DNA of 64,000 bases from Siphonodentalium dalli (GCA_032622095.1 CP136062.1:138276351-138340350); one strand, 5' to 3'; positions 11,490-25,145 are shown, counted from the first letter of the stretch. Notes: generated from the sequence alone by a model not told the origin. Numbers and translations: made by a program.

Positions 11490-14396
11490 GTAAGGGGAGG
11501 TGGGTAGCCTGATATTTATTTCTGACCACGATAACGCATCGGGGTCGCTGATATATACGAGAAACGGAGTGATTTTCGTGCGCGATATTTCCACGACTAA
11601 TACATTTGAAAACATGATATGGCTTTGCGGCTGAAATAGACAAATCGTAGATAAACCAAACAAACATATACGGAACAAGTTGTATATGGTACCCACAATA
11701 CCACATGGTATGCGTACTGTAGATCCAGAAGCTTTTCAAATATCGCGCCAGGTTGTGACCGTTAAGCAAGGTCACTCGTACCGCATGTGACGGCTTCACT
11801 GTACCTGGGCGCAAAATAGGCACCTGAGGTGTTGGGCAAGCGAAAGTTCTTTTAGGGTGTGTGTATGTACGTTTGCATGTCTCGCCACTGGATGCATGTC
11901 TCGCCGCTCTACAGTGAAGCGCCTGTAAAATGGCAGCACAAATTATATAGTCTGGGCATTGCTCAACAACTGCATGGGGGTAATAATGTAACTGCCAGCG
12001 CTTAGGGACTCGTGTTATTAAGCGATATATAAAATCTATAAATTATTTTATTATCACCGTATTGATTAGAATAGGATAGGATAATTTTGTTTACAATATA
12101 CACATGAAAAGTAAAAATACAAATAGATATAATAGAATTTATATAATGTATATTGTCAGGGGTGATATAGTCATAAATGACTGTCTTCTTACCATCCCTT
12201 GATTGTTATCTGTTTCGTTAGGCAGAAGCAGGATCTTTGCTGGCCCAAAAGGTACTTTTGCCAAATATTTTCACACGTTGCCAAATGCTATCGAGCTGAA
12301 ATTATGGGGTTGATAGAAAATTGATTCTGACAAATGACAGTGGAGTTTTTGTTCTGTTGTGTGTCTTTACGCCCGCACCCATCATGATGGAACATAATTT
12401 CAGGAAATAAACTCAATTAATCGCGACTCTTATGTATGTACCTACACAATTTCCCGGAGAATAAGACAAGACACCAAACGGTATATTACTGCGGCGTATC
12501 ATGATACCATTACAATCGATCGAGTGTCTCAAATTTGACCAATCGTCGTCGCATCCCGGGATCCATTTTGTCGTTGCAGCTGCCTTTCACGTCCGTCGTT
12601 CGGGGTTAACCAACGGAACAAATTTGTAAAATAAAACTTTTTTCTTATTGAATATATCCGTATTGTGACTCGTGTTTTCTTGCGATCGTCATGTCGATAA
12701 AACGCCCTGTCAATAGAAAAGTTATATTTTGTTTCAATGTATTGTGTGCATCAGTTTTGTAGTGTTACACCACGTCTTTATCGCAATACGATCCCTGGAT
12801 ATCAGCGTACCATCGCCTCCGTCAAAGTAAAACAGCGCGTGGAATGTGACAGGGTCCGATGATGTCTCCATTATATACACGCGTTAAAGTAACAATCAGA
12901 AGTCATCAATGTACCCGAAGACCTACCCGTTATACATACCCGAGTATAGTGTTGCACCGCTCTGTACTTGTTATGCACGATTTTTGTGATAGCGTTCAAG
13001 GAAAGAGCATAACGGCGTTTTTTTAACATTATGCAACTCATTGCATACCATGAGTTGCATACCACATTCTTTGATAATACACCGTTGATTTCGATTAAAA
13101 CATCTCTCCGCGAACAATCGTTCGATATCCCCAATTTCGGTACGCGTGCACTAAACCTTGAACGTGCACTTTTCCTGTCAAGTATTATACTTGTGTGTCT
13201 ATCTCACAGCGCTCGAAACATTTCGCCGGGTAGGCCTACACCTGTAGCCGTCATCGAGGTGCTACAGTACCCTCAATGAGTATGGTTGCATGCTCGAAAT
13301 CATAGGTTATACTGCATAATTATTTTTATTTGATGATGGTAGGTCACGGCATCTATTTTAGTCACATAAACCAATAATCTAATAACCGATAACCGTGCCA
13401 TTCATTCTGTTAGAAATTATATTTCCGGTCAGAACACAACATGTTCTTGCAACAGTGATAAAACGGTGAGCTCAAAATGAGCATTCTCTGACGTTTCATG
13501 TTACATGACGGCGACGTGGCCATTGTTAGCCAACAGCCTCAATGTTGAAACACACCTTTCCGTATAGTGTCAAGGTCAATGTTACACGCAGTGCGTTCAT
13601 ATGTTGCTCATATGTCATTGTTGCGCACTGGTCTTCCGTGTATTGCCGATATTGTTCGCCAATGTAATAACATATCCCAAGGACCATGTACAATACCATC
13701 ACACACACACCGCAGATATATAGTAGCCATCCATGTTCATGTCCATGGGACACTGAAGCACCGAAGTATATACATTTTACAATAATGGGTCATGTATAGA
13801 AAGCCATGTCTCGCGACTAAAGTGCATGGGACACCTGATATCTTGCACAAGCCACACAAGGTAAAACATGATAACTTAAAGCTATAGTATGAAATTGGTT
13901 CACAATGTCATTACTCCTAAACCCTTCTCGAACTCTCTGGCCTGTTAATAACATTATCATCGAGACACGTGAAGTTATCGATAAACTCTACAACATCTGT
14001 TGGAAGTTTTTGACGTCAACCAATGAGTCTTTGTCTGTGCCATCCACCACAGCCACATCAAAGAGAATGGGAGTCTCCAATTTTCTCTGAGTGGCCGCGT
14101 CGTGCTGGTCTAAGAGCTCGTGATGTCGGGGTTTATCGGTGCAGAGCTGCCTTGGCAGTACAATGTATTTTGTCCCTGCAACCGAAGTATCACGGTTTCG
14201 TCCAATCCGACCATCATGGTCCCTTTCATTTTATGCTCAAATTAAGCCAATTAGATTGAATCGTTCCCATTGTGTTGATGTTACGAGAGATGGGTCCTTT
14301 CTATCATTGTGTCTTGCGCTGGAAGTATTTGTCCTCTTGGGAGATTCGTCGACAAAGGATATCATGCATCGATCACTATGGTTTGAATGCATCTAT

Positions 14397-14830
14397 AGGT
14401 GTAAGTATGGTGAAACGCGTCCCTTAATATCCATGCACGGTCCTTCGTAAACCAGCGACCAAACGAATATAATAAGATAATCCAAAAAGTGTGCTATATG
14501 TACATATCAATAATTTTATTTAAATTTAGTTGATATAGTTTGATTCATTTTGAACAATGGCACAATCCATAGAATATATTGAAATATAGGCGTATGTATG
14601 ATGAAACACGTCCCTGAAATTTCATTCACTGTCTCGTGGACTCGTATGCCCTAGCCCTTCGTATTCTTTTGAAATTATGAAGTTAGTAAACTAGCGAACA
14701 AAATATATAAACATCAGGAAGTGTTTTCTACCTTGTGCTATATCATAACTGAATATTATTTCATTTTAGTTTACATATTTGATACAACTTTGACCAATGA
14801 TACAACCCCTGTATACTGCAAAATATATTG
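14397..14830. repeat. Diverged tandem duplication (about 200-240 bp units)
   Basis: Two adjacent copies share phrases such as GTATGNTGAAACNCGTCCCT, CCCTTCGTA and TACTGCAAAATATATTGAAA. They differ substantially, so the duplication is old. No termini or coding potential are visible. Confidence 0.55.
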
Positions 14831-15572
14831 AAACCTGTTGACAATATTGGGTGTCAAATGTTGGGCCCCAAGGGAGACAATTACCACGCAATCTCACTCG
14901 AGTTGGAGCACGCAAAGATAATAGATGGTCTTCTAGGTTCTTGCTAATGTTTGTTAAGCGAATATTCTATATCAAACCTTACACAAAAGGGCCGAGGAGT
15001 TTTAATTCGGACGAGCTAAGTAAATAAGATGGTGTTGTCCCAGCTCACGGATCCGTAATCCTTCTGTTAATAATTCGATCATTTTGTGTGCCGAAAACTC
15101 CCAACGCACTTAGGAGACTTAAATCGTTCGAACTTGCTGACTTTTCGGCCATGATTCAAAAACAATCATGACATTGTGCTTGACTATTCAATCACTGCCA
15201 TTGGATATCCGCGTGATCAAAGAAATTTCAATGATAGTCGATTGGTTTGGCAGATATATACCAAACGTACACGGGTGTTTGTTCGCTGGTAATCGAAAAT
15301 ATATTGACACCACGACTGCTGTGATCGTTTGTTCGCTAACCTAATGGGTCGCCATTTCTTTAGTGAATGGATTCTCCCATTAAGTTAGAAAAATATATAC
15401 ATTGGAATGGTATATTATTCATTTGGAGAGATATTCAGGAAATATAAGACCAGAAACAAATGAACATACAATTGAAGTACAGATTCACATGTGGAAAATT
15501 TTCATATAATAAATTCAATGAGTATTTAGTAAAGAAAGGGGTAAATGAGTTGGTAAATAAGTATATGGTCAG

Positions 15573-15700
15573 TAATGCTCTAAATAATCGACTCCTTAAC
15601 CACAGAAGAAATGTGGGTAACTTTTCAGGATTTCCGACTAAATCCTGAAAAGTTACCCATAATTCTGCTGTGGTTAAGGGATCGATTATTTAGGGCATTA
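15573..15700. repeat. 128-bp hairpin, near-perfect stem
   Basis: The left arm TAATGCTCTAAATAATCGA... and right arm ...TCGATTATTTAGGGCATTA pair over about 60 bp with few mismatches around a very short loop at about 15635. It is a fold-back repeat of unknown family. Confidence 0.8.
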
Positions 15701-16910
15701 GTGTATGTCATAGTGGACAGCGAGTCATCGATATACACTGTGTGATAACTTAGTTGTTGGTGTAGCTTCTTTGTATGTGATAGTTGGCCAATCTATGTTA
15801 ACTACGTACCCACTTAATATTATATATAGTAGAATCGATTAACCTAACGTGATGTAACATAATTTGGGGGAAGCCTCACATGAAATGACAGTTAGACAAG
15901 ACTACGATAGACTCAGTATGGCATTATGACTCCGAGCGTATGTTTACACAGACTGGTAATTGTGTAGTTATCCATTATCTATTGGATCACACTGCCCAAC
16001 TGGTTCGGGGCCCACACTGTCAATAGAGGCATATCAGGGTTCTGCATAAGCTTATCAGTGCTAATTTCAGTATTTAGTTTTTTGTTTTGCACAAAATTAT
16101 TAATATGTCCTTACTTTTTGTGATATAATTATATATGGGAAGGAGCTTTGCATTTATCAGTCAATATGGTCATCTGGTGATATACAGTTCGTTTGCGGAC
16201 CATGTAATTTCTGCTAAACCTTTCTTTACTAAATACTCATGGATGAGTAGCTATTATCTGAACATTTCCCTCCAATGAATATGAATCCTTCTCAACTTGT
16301 ATGATCGTTTTCGTCTGGCTATTGTCTACCTTTATTACCTGATCATCCCCCATATGATCAACAGACCACTCCAATGTATGCATTTTAACTGAATGGGAGA
16401 ATCAATTTAGTTTAGAAAGGGGTAAATCAATAAAAATAGCGAGAACCAACTCATAGTTTTGTTTGAGTTTTACTCCATGAAAAAAGAATTGAGGGAAATT
16501 CAAAATGGCGACAATACACGCACCAGTGCGAATTAATTGTGATCCCACACGCATCTACAGGGTGATATAATTCCGAGAAAACAGGTTCGCCAATGGCCGC
16601 GGAGCATCGAATGTGGCGAAAAGTGTCAGTTAGTAGAGGGGTTGAGTTTACATTATGACAATCAAAGTAGAAGCGTATTGCCTCCGTGTGCCAATATGTC
16701 CAGGATGAGGGAATCATCTACATTTGTAGTTTTGTTGACTTGTTGGAGCATATATACGCGTGTCTTCGAAATGGGTCAAAACTAGAAACTTCTGTAATAA
16801 TCTACATGTATATAACAATATGTTAGTTGAAATGTATGGGGTGCCATCTCAAACTCGAATATTTCCGCAGCGCACAATGAATAACACTATACAGTTCCCC
16901 ATGATATTAC

Positions 16911-17277
16911 AGACATATTATGGACTAGTTCGCGTGTGTTAAACTGACAAATTAGCTCGCAGTTGCTATCTCAACTAGGGGAATGTATCATTATACTAAC
17001 ATCGCCGAAAATCTCAACGAAATCGACCATACCATTCCATAGAAAACATCATCTGAACTACGATCAATTGTAAATATTTACATCTATATTCGGGGCGCAA
17101 CAATGGGCGATAAACTAACGCAAATGATTTCGCCATCGAGTCTCATTGCATTTAATTAACATATAAGAATGACGATGTGTGTTGTAAATTTGGATTAATA
17201 TTCGTAAACGTATATACTTTGATCAAGAGTATTCTCCATGTCTGTTTGATCACGCTTCCGGAGTGTTTCACATCACT
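16911..17277 (-). mobile_element. TTAA MITE, family 5 (about 368 bp), reverse copy
   Basis: The right end AAGTGATGTGAAACACTCC appears inverted, next to TTAA at 17278-17281. The left end begins AGACATATTATGGAC. It is homologous along its length to the copies at 23480-23847, 47738-48082 and 55052-55396. Confidence 0.75.
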
Positions 17278-18048
17278 TTAATTGACTATAGTGTCGGCGA
17301 TTGCACACCATGCAGGAATCGGTGCTATTTGTTATTCTATATCAACCGAATTAACGGTTATGATGCACTCATTGCATTGCTGTTTGTCGTATATGGTTGT
17401 ACAACTGAACTATTTGAAGTGGTGTCTCTGCGGTCTAAAATGACTGAATCTATTATATCCGACGTATACTTGACGTGAGGCGTGGCAGAGTACCTTATGT
17501 CGCGTTGACCGTCAGCCAATTTCCTATTGGGTTAAATAACATATCTTGGATCCAACCATGACAGTTGTGTAGCGAGTCTTGGAATTAATTAAGCGATCTC
17601 GGTCACTAGTCTTTAATCGCGTCCAGTGATATAAAGCGACTGTATAATCAAGGAGCCACATTCGCACTTAAAGCTCACAAAAGGAACGTTCGCGGAATGA
17701 CGCATGTCGTCATTAGACTATAATTTACTTCAATTGGCCGATTGATAATGATTCGACAAAGAATGACAACTGTTACACGCGACACATTTTGCGTCCCCCC
17801 ATTACAGAGCCTGTCATCCCTCTCCCGTATACTGTTGGCGTTATATTCGGATGTATACCAGAGGATGGTGTTAAAGAATCCCCATCAGATATGACAATTA
17901 CTACATGTAGCTGACCATTCTATACCGAATATAATAAGATCGAACAATTAAAAAGATGTAGCTTTATCAGGTTTTGAATTTTTGTTGGGTACAAAAATAA
18001 ATACATCAACTTTCTAATGGAACAAATTCTAAGCCGACCCGTAAGATA

Positions 18049-18477
18049 AATGTTGTTCTTATACCAATCATAAATATGGCATAAACAGAATGCTATTGTC
18101 AAATGTTTTTCCTTTGTTATGTAAACAAAAGCAAAAAACGTTACAGAACCTGGCTTTTGTTTAGATCCGGATATGGTAAACATAACGGCTGTTATTTGTT
18201 ACTGTTTTCCTGATATGGAAATAATAAAGAGCGTTCATATCATTTGTGTGTGATTAACCAATAGAATTGCGCTGTGTTATGTAAACAGAAGCAAAACTTC
18301 TGTAACACAAGCAGGTTCTTGTTTACGTACGCCATCGTACGTCTTGACGACAATATAGTTTACGCGCTTATTATGTTTGGCATATGAACAAAACTATATA
18401 TATTTTGTTCATATTCCTTCTGTTGATGGCGATTTGAACAAATATGAATATTTCTGCAACGAACGCCGCCCGTGTCT
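18049..18477 (-). mobile_element. TTAA MITE, family 2-variant, 5'-truncated
   Basis: Its right end GCCCGTGTCT abuts TTAA at 18478-18481. The sequence matches the reverse complement of 37821-38296 from about the middle of that element onward, and the left part is missing. It ends 61 bp upstream of FGF exon 3. Confidence 0.75.
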
Positions 18478-18538
18478 TTAATTTTGTTAGAAAGTTTTGT
18501 GTACGTTATTCATCAGTTCATTATTCTGTATCTTTCAG

Positions 18539-18645
18539 AAAAACTGGAAATAGAGTCGACGTCAAAGATTGGAGTTGTCCGCATCAAAGGGGTGATCTCA
18601 AAACAATATCTCTGCTTAAATAACAGGGGTTTCCCTTTCGCAAAG
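18539..18645 (+). CDS. Fgf: FGF gene, middle core exon (107 bp)
   Basis: The exon runs from TTTCAG to a GTGAGT donor. With the base borrowed from exon 2 it encodes 36 residues, beginning EKLEIESTSKIGVVRIKGV and ending in YLCLNNRGFPFAK. This is the most conserved part of the FGF fold: the G-V-V-x-I-K-G-V strand, then Y-L-x-[LM]-[NK]-x-x-G. A middle exon of about 104-107 bp bounded by a phase 1 and a phase 0 intron is the standard FGF arrangement, and this one fits exactly. Its acceptor lies only 61 bp downstream of a TTAA MITE, so the acceptor region itself is host sequence but the branch-point area is close to the insertion. Confidence 0.95.
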
Positions 18646-19834
18646 GTGAGTAATATAGTTTTGGCGGTATAAACACATAAACAAAGCAAGTTCCCGATGT
18701 TCCTTCTGATGTTCTCGGTGGTATTAACCCTGGCTATACTAAACACTAATTTAAGAGTAGTTATCAAAGACCATACTTATTATCTGAACATTTCCCTCAA
18801 TAGCTATAGGACTCATTTTTCATTTGTATTATCTGTCGCCAGCTTACATTGCCTGTACATCCCTCCAAATAAATAATAGACCATTCCGATGTAATATTTT
18901 TTAACATGGTGGGAGAATCCATTTAGTGTAGAAAGGGTTTATAAACAACATTTGAATAGAGAGTCGACTATCCAAAATTCACAAAATAGACGCGAACATA
19001 CATACTGGCCATTTGTCCTCGCTAGCCATCGATGTGGCGACAGGCGAGGGGTGGCCAAACTTTTCGAATGTTGGAAACGTCATTCCGGACAAATTTGTTG
19101 AACATCTGAGACAGAAAATAGGTTGAAATTGTTCTCTTTATTTGATTTTTCAATCACTATTTAGCCTGAACTTTTTTCCTACTTTCGTTCAAATCTTGAA
19201 TTTGTTTTCCTTTGCCCATGACATCATATCATCCAAACAAACTGTTTCAATCACTTAGTTTTTATGAGCTATTATAGCCACCATAAGGTGATATCAAAGA
19301 AGTAACTGCAGTGTAATGTTATGCAAATCATTGCACTGCTTCGTTACACACACGTCGTTAACTTATAATTACCGAGTCAGTATGTTTCACTCATCACTGA
19401 TGTGTCGGGTGTCTAAATGAAGGTATGTTAAGATTGTGCGCCACAAAACATCTCAACCGAATGAGAATGATGGGGAAATCATACACGATAACAACTAGTC
19501 AAATATGGAATGTGACAAAGCATGTAGGCATATCAGAAAAAAACACATTTAGGCTTTATTCACTGGCAAATTTTCAGAAAATTCGTTGCATATGGCTATA
19601 TATTATTCCTGTTGTAACGTCAGAATTAAATTCATGTGAACCTCCAACTTATGTCAATGTCATTTATAAGATATATCGACAAATGCACGAAATATTGACC
19701 AGCAAGATACAAGAATTTATTGCAAAACACCTCAATGGGATAATAATGATGAGTATCATATACATAAATTAGCAATCCATAAATAAATTAATATAACAAA
19801 CACAGTTCTTATCAACCTTCCCTCAACAATTTCT

Positions 19835-20077
19835 TCAAGTTTTTTTATTCCGTCGAAGGAAGAACGGCCGAACTATGTTGCAAACTTTGTTAATTAATTT
19901 AATATTATCATTTCTCATAATCAGTGCAAATTTATCTGCGTCATTCAAATTATTGAATTTACTATCGTGTTTCTCAATTTCGCCAAATAAATTAGATCTT
20001 AAATCCTCGTATGCGATACATTCAATGATAAAATGCCTTCCAGATTCGACAAATTGCTTGTCACGCATGGAACACAT
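19835..20077 (-). pseudogene. LINE reverse-transcriptase ORF, C-terminal remnant
   Basis: The frame includes a Cys-rich start and then GRHFIIECIAYEDLRSNLF, which resembles the C-terminal H-x-L-x-E-C-x-x-Y-x-x-L-R motif found after the RT domain of many non-LTR retrotransposons. Nothing upstream on that strand looks like RT. It is a short, old fragment. The assignment rests on one motif. Confidence 0.45.
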
Positions 20078-20311
20078 GATTTATAAACTCTCAAACAACT
20101 TAACATAATAATTTTCCGGGTGTTCTCGTTTGTTCTCACAGATGTGAGATAAAAGCTCTCTATTTTCTCTATTTCAAGGACTATTCTAAGAAGGAACGCT
20201 CCCTATTGTTCTGCGCTCAAGAACATTGGGGATCTGTTTCTACATTCTATATATGACACGATTTCGTTTTCCTGTGGCATATTAAGTCGCTAAGAAATAG
20301 TGTATTGTAAA

Positions 20312-21830
20312 CAGCGGGGGGGGGGGGGGGCTAGTAAACAATTTGCAGGAAGGTATGCCGTTTTTCTGCATCAGGCATTTTCGGGGACCCACCACCCCAA
20401 ACCTGCAAAAACAATTTTTTTTACTCCATAATTTTTTGACACCCACCCCCAAATTTAACTAATTTTGGTCTAAAACTGCATAAAACCCTACTAATATCAC
20501 TCATTTGACTGGGAAATTATCTCCTTTAGTTCAAATGACAGTTTAACCTGTTTCAGATGTTGATTTTTTTTAACATACTGGCTGATAGGCTTTCATTTTG
20601 TCTACCACATACATACATTGGAGTTTCCAGATGAGAGTGCGATGAGAGTATGATAGGTCTACTGGGGGATCAAATTCGACACTGCTAAATGGAAATTCTA
20701 AGGCATCGATGTATTAGATAATTACAGTAACCCACCAGAAGCTGATAGATACACACAAAACGCTAGTATAACTTACTGTATAAGGTATATATATGCATTC
20801 AATTTTCCAAAAAAAATAAAAAAATTCCCAGCGTATCCCCTGCATATCCAGTAAGATATCTTTCCCAAGAAAGCTGTTGCGTGAGACAAACATGCGTTTT
20901 TGGCTATTTTGGCTGTAATACATTTTAAGCTGATAACATCTCAGGATAGTGAACTCAATCTTCACTTTTGAGTCACCGTTGACATTTTGCAGACATATCC
21001 ATTACACATCAGTTGTTAAGCTCAATTGAACTAGAGTTGACATAATATGAAAATAATTACATGGAGAGGATAGTTACCAGGCTGCAATTGGAAATATTAT
21101 TTTTATAAATTGCTGATATCTTCAAACCTATGTCATTGTGAATGATACACACAGTTCCATAATTTCTAACTGTTTCCTGATTAGTCGGTCAATCAGCCCA
21201 TTATCTAGCATTATTCCATGCCAATTTTGTTAGTTTAGTGGAGCAACTTCAATTATACTAAATGACAAGCAGTCACAATGCCGTACTGTAGGTGTTGTGA
21301 GAGTAACAGATCATCTCAGATCAGATCATCTGAGTTGATACACATTTAAATAATTCACTGATTAGTTTGATGCACTGATGACAGTTATTTTCTAGCCATT
21401 GATAGTCACATTAATGTTTGGGGCATTTGCTCGCTCTTGTTCCATGCACACAATTATATAGGCTTAAATGTATTTGTTACATCAGGATAAGTTTATTTAT
21501 TTCAATTTTACATTTCTCGAAGCTTCTTTCCAAAGGGTGTCGGGAAGGAAGTTTTTCACCCCACCGTCCCATATGCAACATGCCACAGCTTAATGTCATC
21601 TCCACTAAGGCCCATATGAGGTCCCAGTAACATAAATATGTTGTTTTAGACTATTTTAGCCGTTATAATATGATTTAAACTGCTACAATTGTCAACTATG
21701 GACACAAAAGGTCTTTATAAAGAGTAAAAACAATGCATGAGGTTGTAAAAAATGTGTTTTTCCCTCGGACCACCACCCACCCCGGCATACCTTCATCCAA
21801 TGTTTTATTATTACCCCCCCCCCCCCTGTA
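20312..21830. mobile_element. Inverted-repeat element with G/C-tract ends
   Basis: A run of 13 or more G at about 20318-20330 is followed by GAAGGTATGCCG. About 1.4 kb later the inverse CGGCATACCTTC precedes a run of C at 21816-21829. A smaller relative with the same end layout is at 37063-37586. The interior has no recognised coding sequence. Confidence 0.5.
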
Positions 21831-23479
21831 TACAGCTACCTATTTTGTTTACACCGAAATGAGACGTGTGTGTAACAGAAGCGAGCTTATACTCATGTTT
21901 CAATCCTGCCATGTGACATTGAAGTGGTTGAATGGGTTCGGCGGTTGGTACGGCTGAACACTCATACAGTTTATTAAACCAGAAGAAAATGAAAACATAT
22001 AACGAATTTGTTTTTATTGTCATTATTAATAATCATCAAGTAACGAAATTCCGTGTGTTAAATCCAAAGTTTGTAAACAATTTACTGTATATAACAGCAA
22101 CCAATATTTATGTTTTCCACAATGAAGAATAACACACAAACAACTTTGATTATGCCCGGATACCGATGCTGCGTATTTCACAATTAACTTAATTTCTTGA
22201 TATCAAGAAAAATGAAAACATCATTTATAAGACATTGTATAAAGTTTTTGTCAAATGTCACAATAAGCAAAATTTGGAGACGCAAATATGTGTATGTTGA
22301 TATACGCTATTAAGACATGTTGATATTTACCATTTGATCAGCATAATTCGCTTAGAGATTGCCTTGAGCGGCTTTAAATCCTCAAACTATCAAAGAAATT
22401 GCCCGCTCTTGACGTGTTCCGGTGACCAATAAAGGTCGATAACTATACATTAAATACTTATAGACGGAATAGGTGCGCCTTGCAAGGACATCAATAACTA
22501 GCGGTTTTTGTTTATATCTTCACTGTATGTTTTAAATAGAGACACTTGGCTCACCTCTTGCAGAACAGTTATCACATTCTGTGACGTATGTAAATCGTTC
22601 CGGACATGGAAACTATGCGCTTAGGTAGATCACGAGTAGCTTTGATTTGCAAATCGAAAATTATACGTACACATAGATTTAACCACGGAATGTACCATCC
22701 GAACGAAATGTTCGTAGCAGCCCATAAGATTATATAATGGTTTATATATAGGCCAACGATGCTCCGGGTTCAATGTTCTGTGTGTCACTTGTAGCAATTG
22801 AGATAACCCCAAGTTTCCTTAAATGAGACCTCAGTTAAACAAAATCAGTATATTGACTATAATGACAGCATCAAATTTCATCAAAAGACGGAATAGGGTA
22901 TGCTGAATAAGATGACTGTGTATTTGAAAATCGTTGCCCTGGGTGGATTCCTTTGACTTGAGTAGTCTTATTGTACTGCGTAGGAATTTGTTGATTGCGC
23001 TATGAGATCTACTCACTCATTTGACTGTCCTTAGTTCATCATTCGTGCATTTAATGTACATCGTCCCCTTTGATGTTTCTTGATTTTATCAGAGAGTGAA
23101 TAAAAACTGCGTGCTTGTAGTAATCAGATTTATGTTATCTTCGTCGGGAATTTCTAGAGTCAAGTCAAGCAATCACTTTCTAACCAAAAGGAGATGTTTT
23201 CTGTCCTAGAAGATAACGTTAGCAGTAAAGTACATATACGGATGCCTTTTAGGTTTATCAAGGGCATTTCGGGAAGTTCCAGAAATCCATGACCTGAGTG
23301 AGCGTTTCTGAGTTAGATGGCGCTGATGTGACCAATTTGTCCACCTAGCATAAATCTCAGTTTCTCACAGTTGGAAAATCAAAAGACTTGATGCCACTGA
23401 AAGACACCTTTTCTGAACTACTGATGAATACCACATAGAGATAATTCACACATCAGAATCGGCTAACAACATGTTTTAA

Positions 23480-23847
23480 AGTGATGTGAAACACTCCAGT
23501 ATGGTGATCAAATAGAAATGGAGAATAATCTTGCTCAAAGTAGTAATTTTTACAAATAGTATATCCAAATTGAGAACACACACAGTGATTCTAAAATATG
23601 AATTAAATGCAGTGACTCTCGATGGCGCAATCGTTTTCGTTAGTTTATCGCCGATAGATGCGTCCCGAATCGAGTAGTAAATATTTACAATTGAGCGCAG
23701 TTCTGACGATGTTTTCTATGGAGTGGTACGGTAGATTTGCTTCAGATTTTCGGCGATGTTAGTAGAATGTTACATTCCTCCAGCTGTCATAGAGCCTGAA
23801 TACTAACTTATCAGTTTCACGCACCCGAACACGTATATAATATGTCT
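23480..23847 (+). mobile_element. TTAA MITE, family 5 (368 bp)
   Basis: It is flanked by TTAA at 23476-23479 and 23848-23851. It starts AGTGATGTGAAACACTCC and ends ATAATATGTCT. It is the clearest complete copy in the window, is non-coding, and is followed 36 bp later by a family 1 MITE. Confidence 0.8.
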
Positions 23848-23883
23848 TTAACGGAAACAAACATTTGTAAAAACGTAATTTAA

Positions 23884-24252
23884 CCCTTTACCCAACAAAA
23901 CGGCCAAAAACGCCCAAATAAAGCCTAAAATATCTTCGGCCTGTCTCAATAACACCATACAAATATGGATATCATTGGAACCGGTTCATTGACCACATTA
24001 TGGTGGTTACAGTTATGCCCTGTGCCATGCATTCTCTTATATATGCGAGTCGACCATAGGTCGCCTCGCATATATAAGAGAATGCATTGGCCTAAAAAGA
24101 AAAAATTATAATATTTTTCTACATTCTTTGACAATTTTATCATTTTTAATGTGTTAAGCCAATGCATTCTCTTATATATGCGAGGCGACCTATGGTCGAC
24201 TCGCATATATAAGATAATGCATTGGCACAGGGCCGTTCTGTTGGGTAAAGGG
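23884..24252 (+). mobile_element. TTAA MITE, double-palindrome family 1, slightly decayed
   Basis: TTAA lies at 23880-23883 and 24253-24256. The hairpins at 24024-24091 and 24158-24226 have lost one A in one arm and carry a G-to-T change in another. It is older than the copies at 6973 and 10831. Confidence 0.88.
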
Positions 24253-24343
24253 TTAATCAAACCATAGTTGAATAAACATATGTAAACAACAAAACACAGC
24301 TAATATTGTGATCTGGTCAAGTCTGCAAATAGTGTGTCTGTCA

Positions 24344-24462
24344 TTTGTAGAATGAGGTCCCCGGAGGCTTAATTTAGTTGCACTATCCCGCAAGGCGGGC
24401 TAGCATCACCAAATTCACCCTCTGGAAACCTCATTCTGCTTAGGCCTCAACTGCGGGATGAC
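24344..24462. repeat. Fold-back repeat (GAATGAGGTCC family)
   Basis: The left arm GTAGAATGAGGTCCCCGGAG pairs with the right arm CTCTGGAAACCTCATTCTGC around CCCGCAAGGCGGG. Other members are at about 32072-32160, 32346-32445, 32530-32602, 32811-32912 and 63786-63850. Confidence 0.7.
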
Positions 24463-24619
24463 CTAGGGTCAGATTAGATTTCCCCAGTTTAAGTCGGTGA
24501 TGTTCACCCATAAGTCACATCGATTATGCATTTTATCTTCTGCAAATTATGAGACAGAGAAACTTCCCAGAAGGGAGAAAGTAACCAAAAACAATGTAAT
24601 GTGCACCAGTAATCATTCT

Positions 24620-25145
24620 TTCTGACACTGGCTGGGCAGTAGTCTGTGGTTTTCTATATTTAGCGCCGGTTTTTCCAGCAAAAATGGCGAATCCCAGAAA
24701 TTCAAATGTTCTTTGAGGTGAATTCCCTCACTAAAAACTTATTGACATAACTGACAATTAGAGCGGTATATGTTTTGTTGATGATTTTTGCATGCTATTC
24801 AGCAATTTTTGCAGCTAATTAGAACTATTGCGTTTTATTTAACTGATGCGTCCCATGCGTGTTGTTATTCTTGTGCGTTTATACATTTGTTATAACAGGA
24901 GAACCAACTTGAAAGCACTACATTGCGCGAAATAATTCGTTGGTTCTAGCAGGATTTTCCAAACTTAATGGACGACATTACACAAACGTTGTTTGATATG
25001 GTTGACCAGGACAACATGTCGCTCTTAGTTTTTATATTAATATCTCTAAAGTCCACACAATGTGGTTAAAATGTCGCCGGTTGCAGCGGACTTAATGATG
25101 CATCATGTGAGATAACTCTGCATGGGGTTTGAATAGTGATGCCTC
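24620..25145. repeat. Dispersed repeat shared with 36215-36715
   Basis: It shares long diverged similarity with the second copy, including CAGTAGTCTGTGG against ACTAGTCTGTGG, TTTTCCAGCAAAAAT and AAAATGTCGCCG. The copies are in the same orientation. It is non-coding and the class is unknown. Confidence 0.6.

Larger units (their letters stand above)
8333..18538 (+). other. FGF intron 2 (10206 bp)
   Basis: GTAAGT donor and TTTCAG acceptor. The intron holds a nested pair of TTAA MITEs (9532-10171), a double-palindrome MITE (10831-11221), a degenerate Ig-domain exon (about 11230-11489), a diverged tandem duplication (14397-14830), a perfect-stem hairpin (15573-15700), a reverse copy of the 368-bp MITE family (16911-17277) and a truncated MITE ending 61 bp before exon 3. 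The stretches 8333-9527 and 11490-14390 show nothing I can name. Confidence 0.75.

Noticed and set aside
19425-19772. 115-codon open frame in FGF intron 3
   Set aside because: AT-rich composition, no domain and no splice context. Length alone is not enough.
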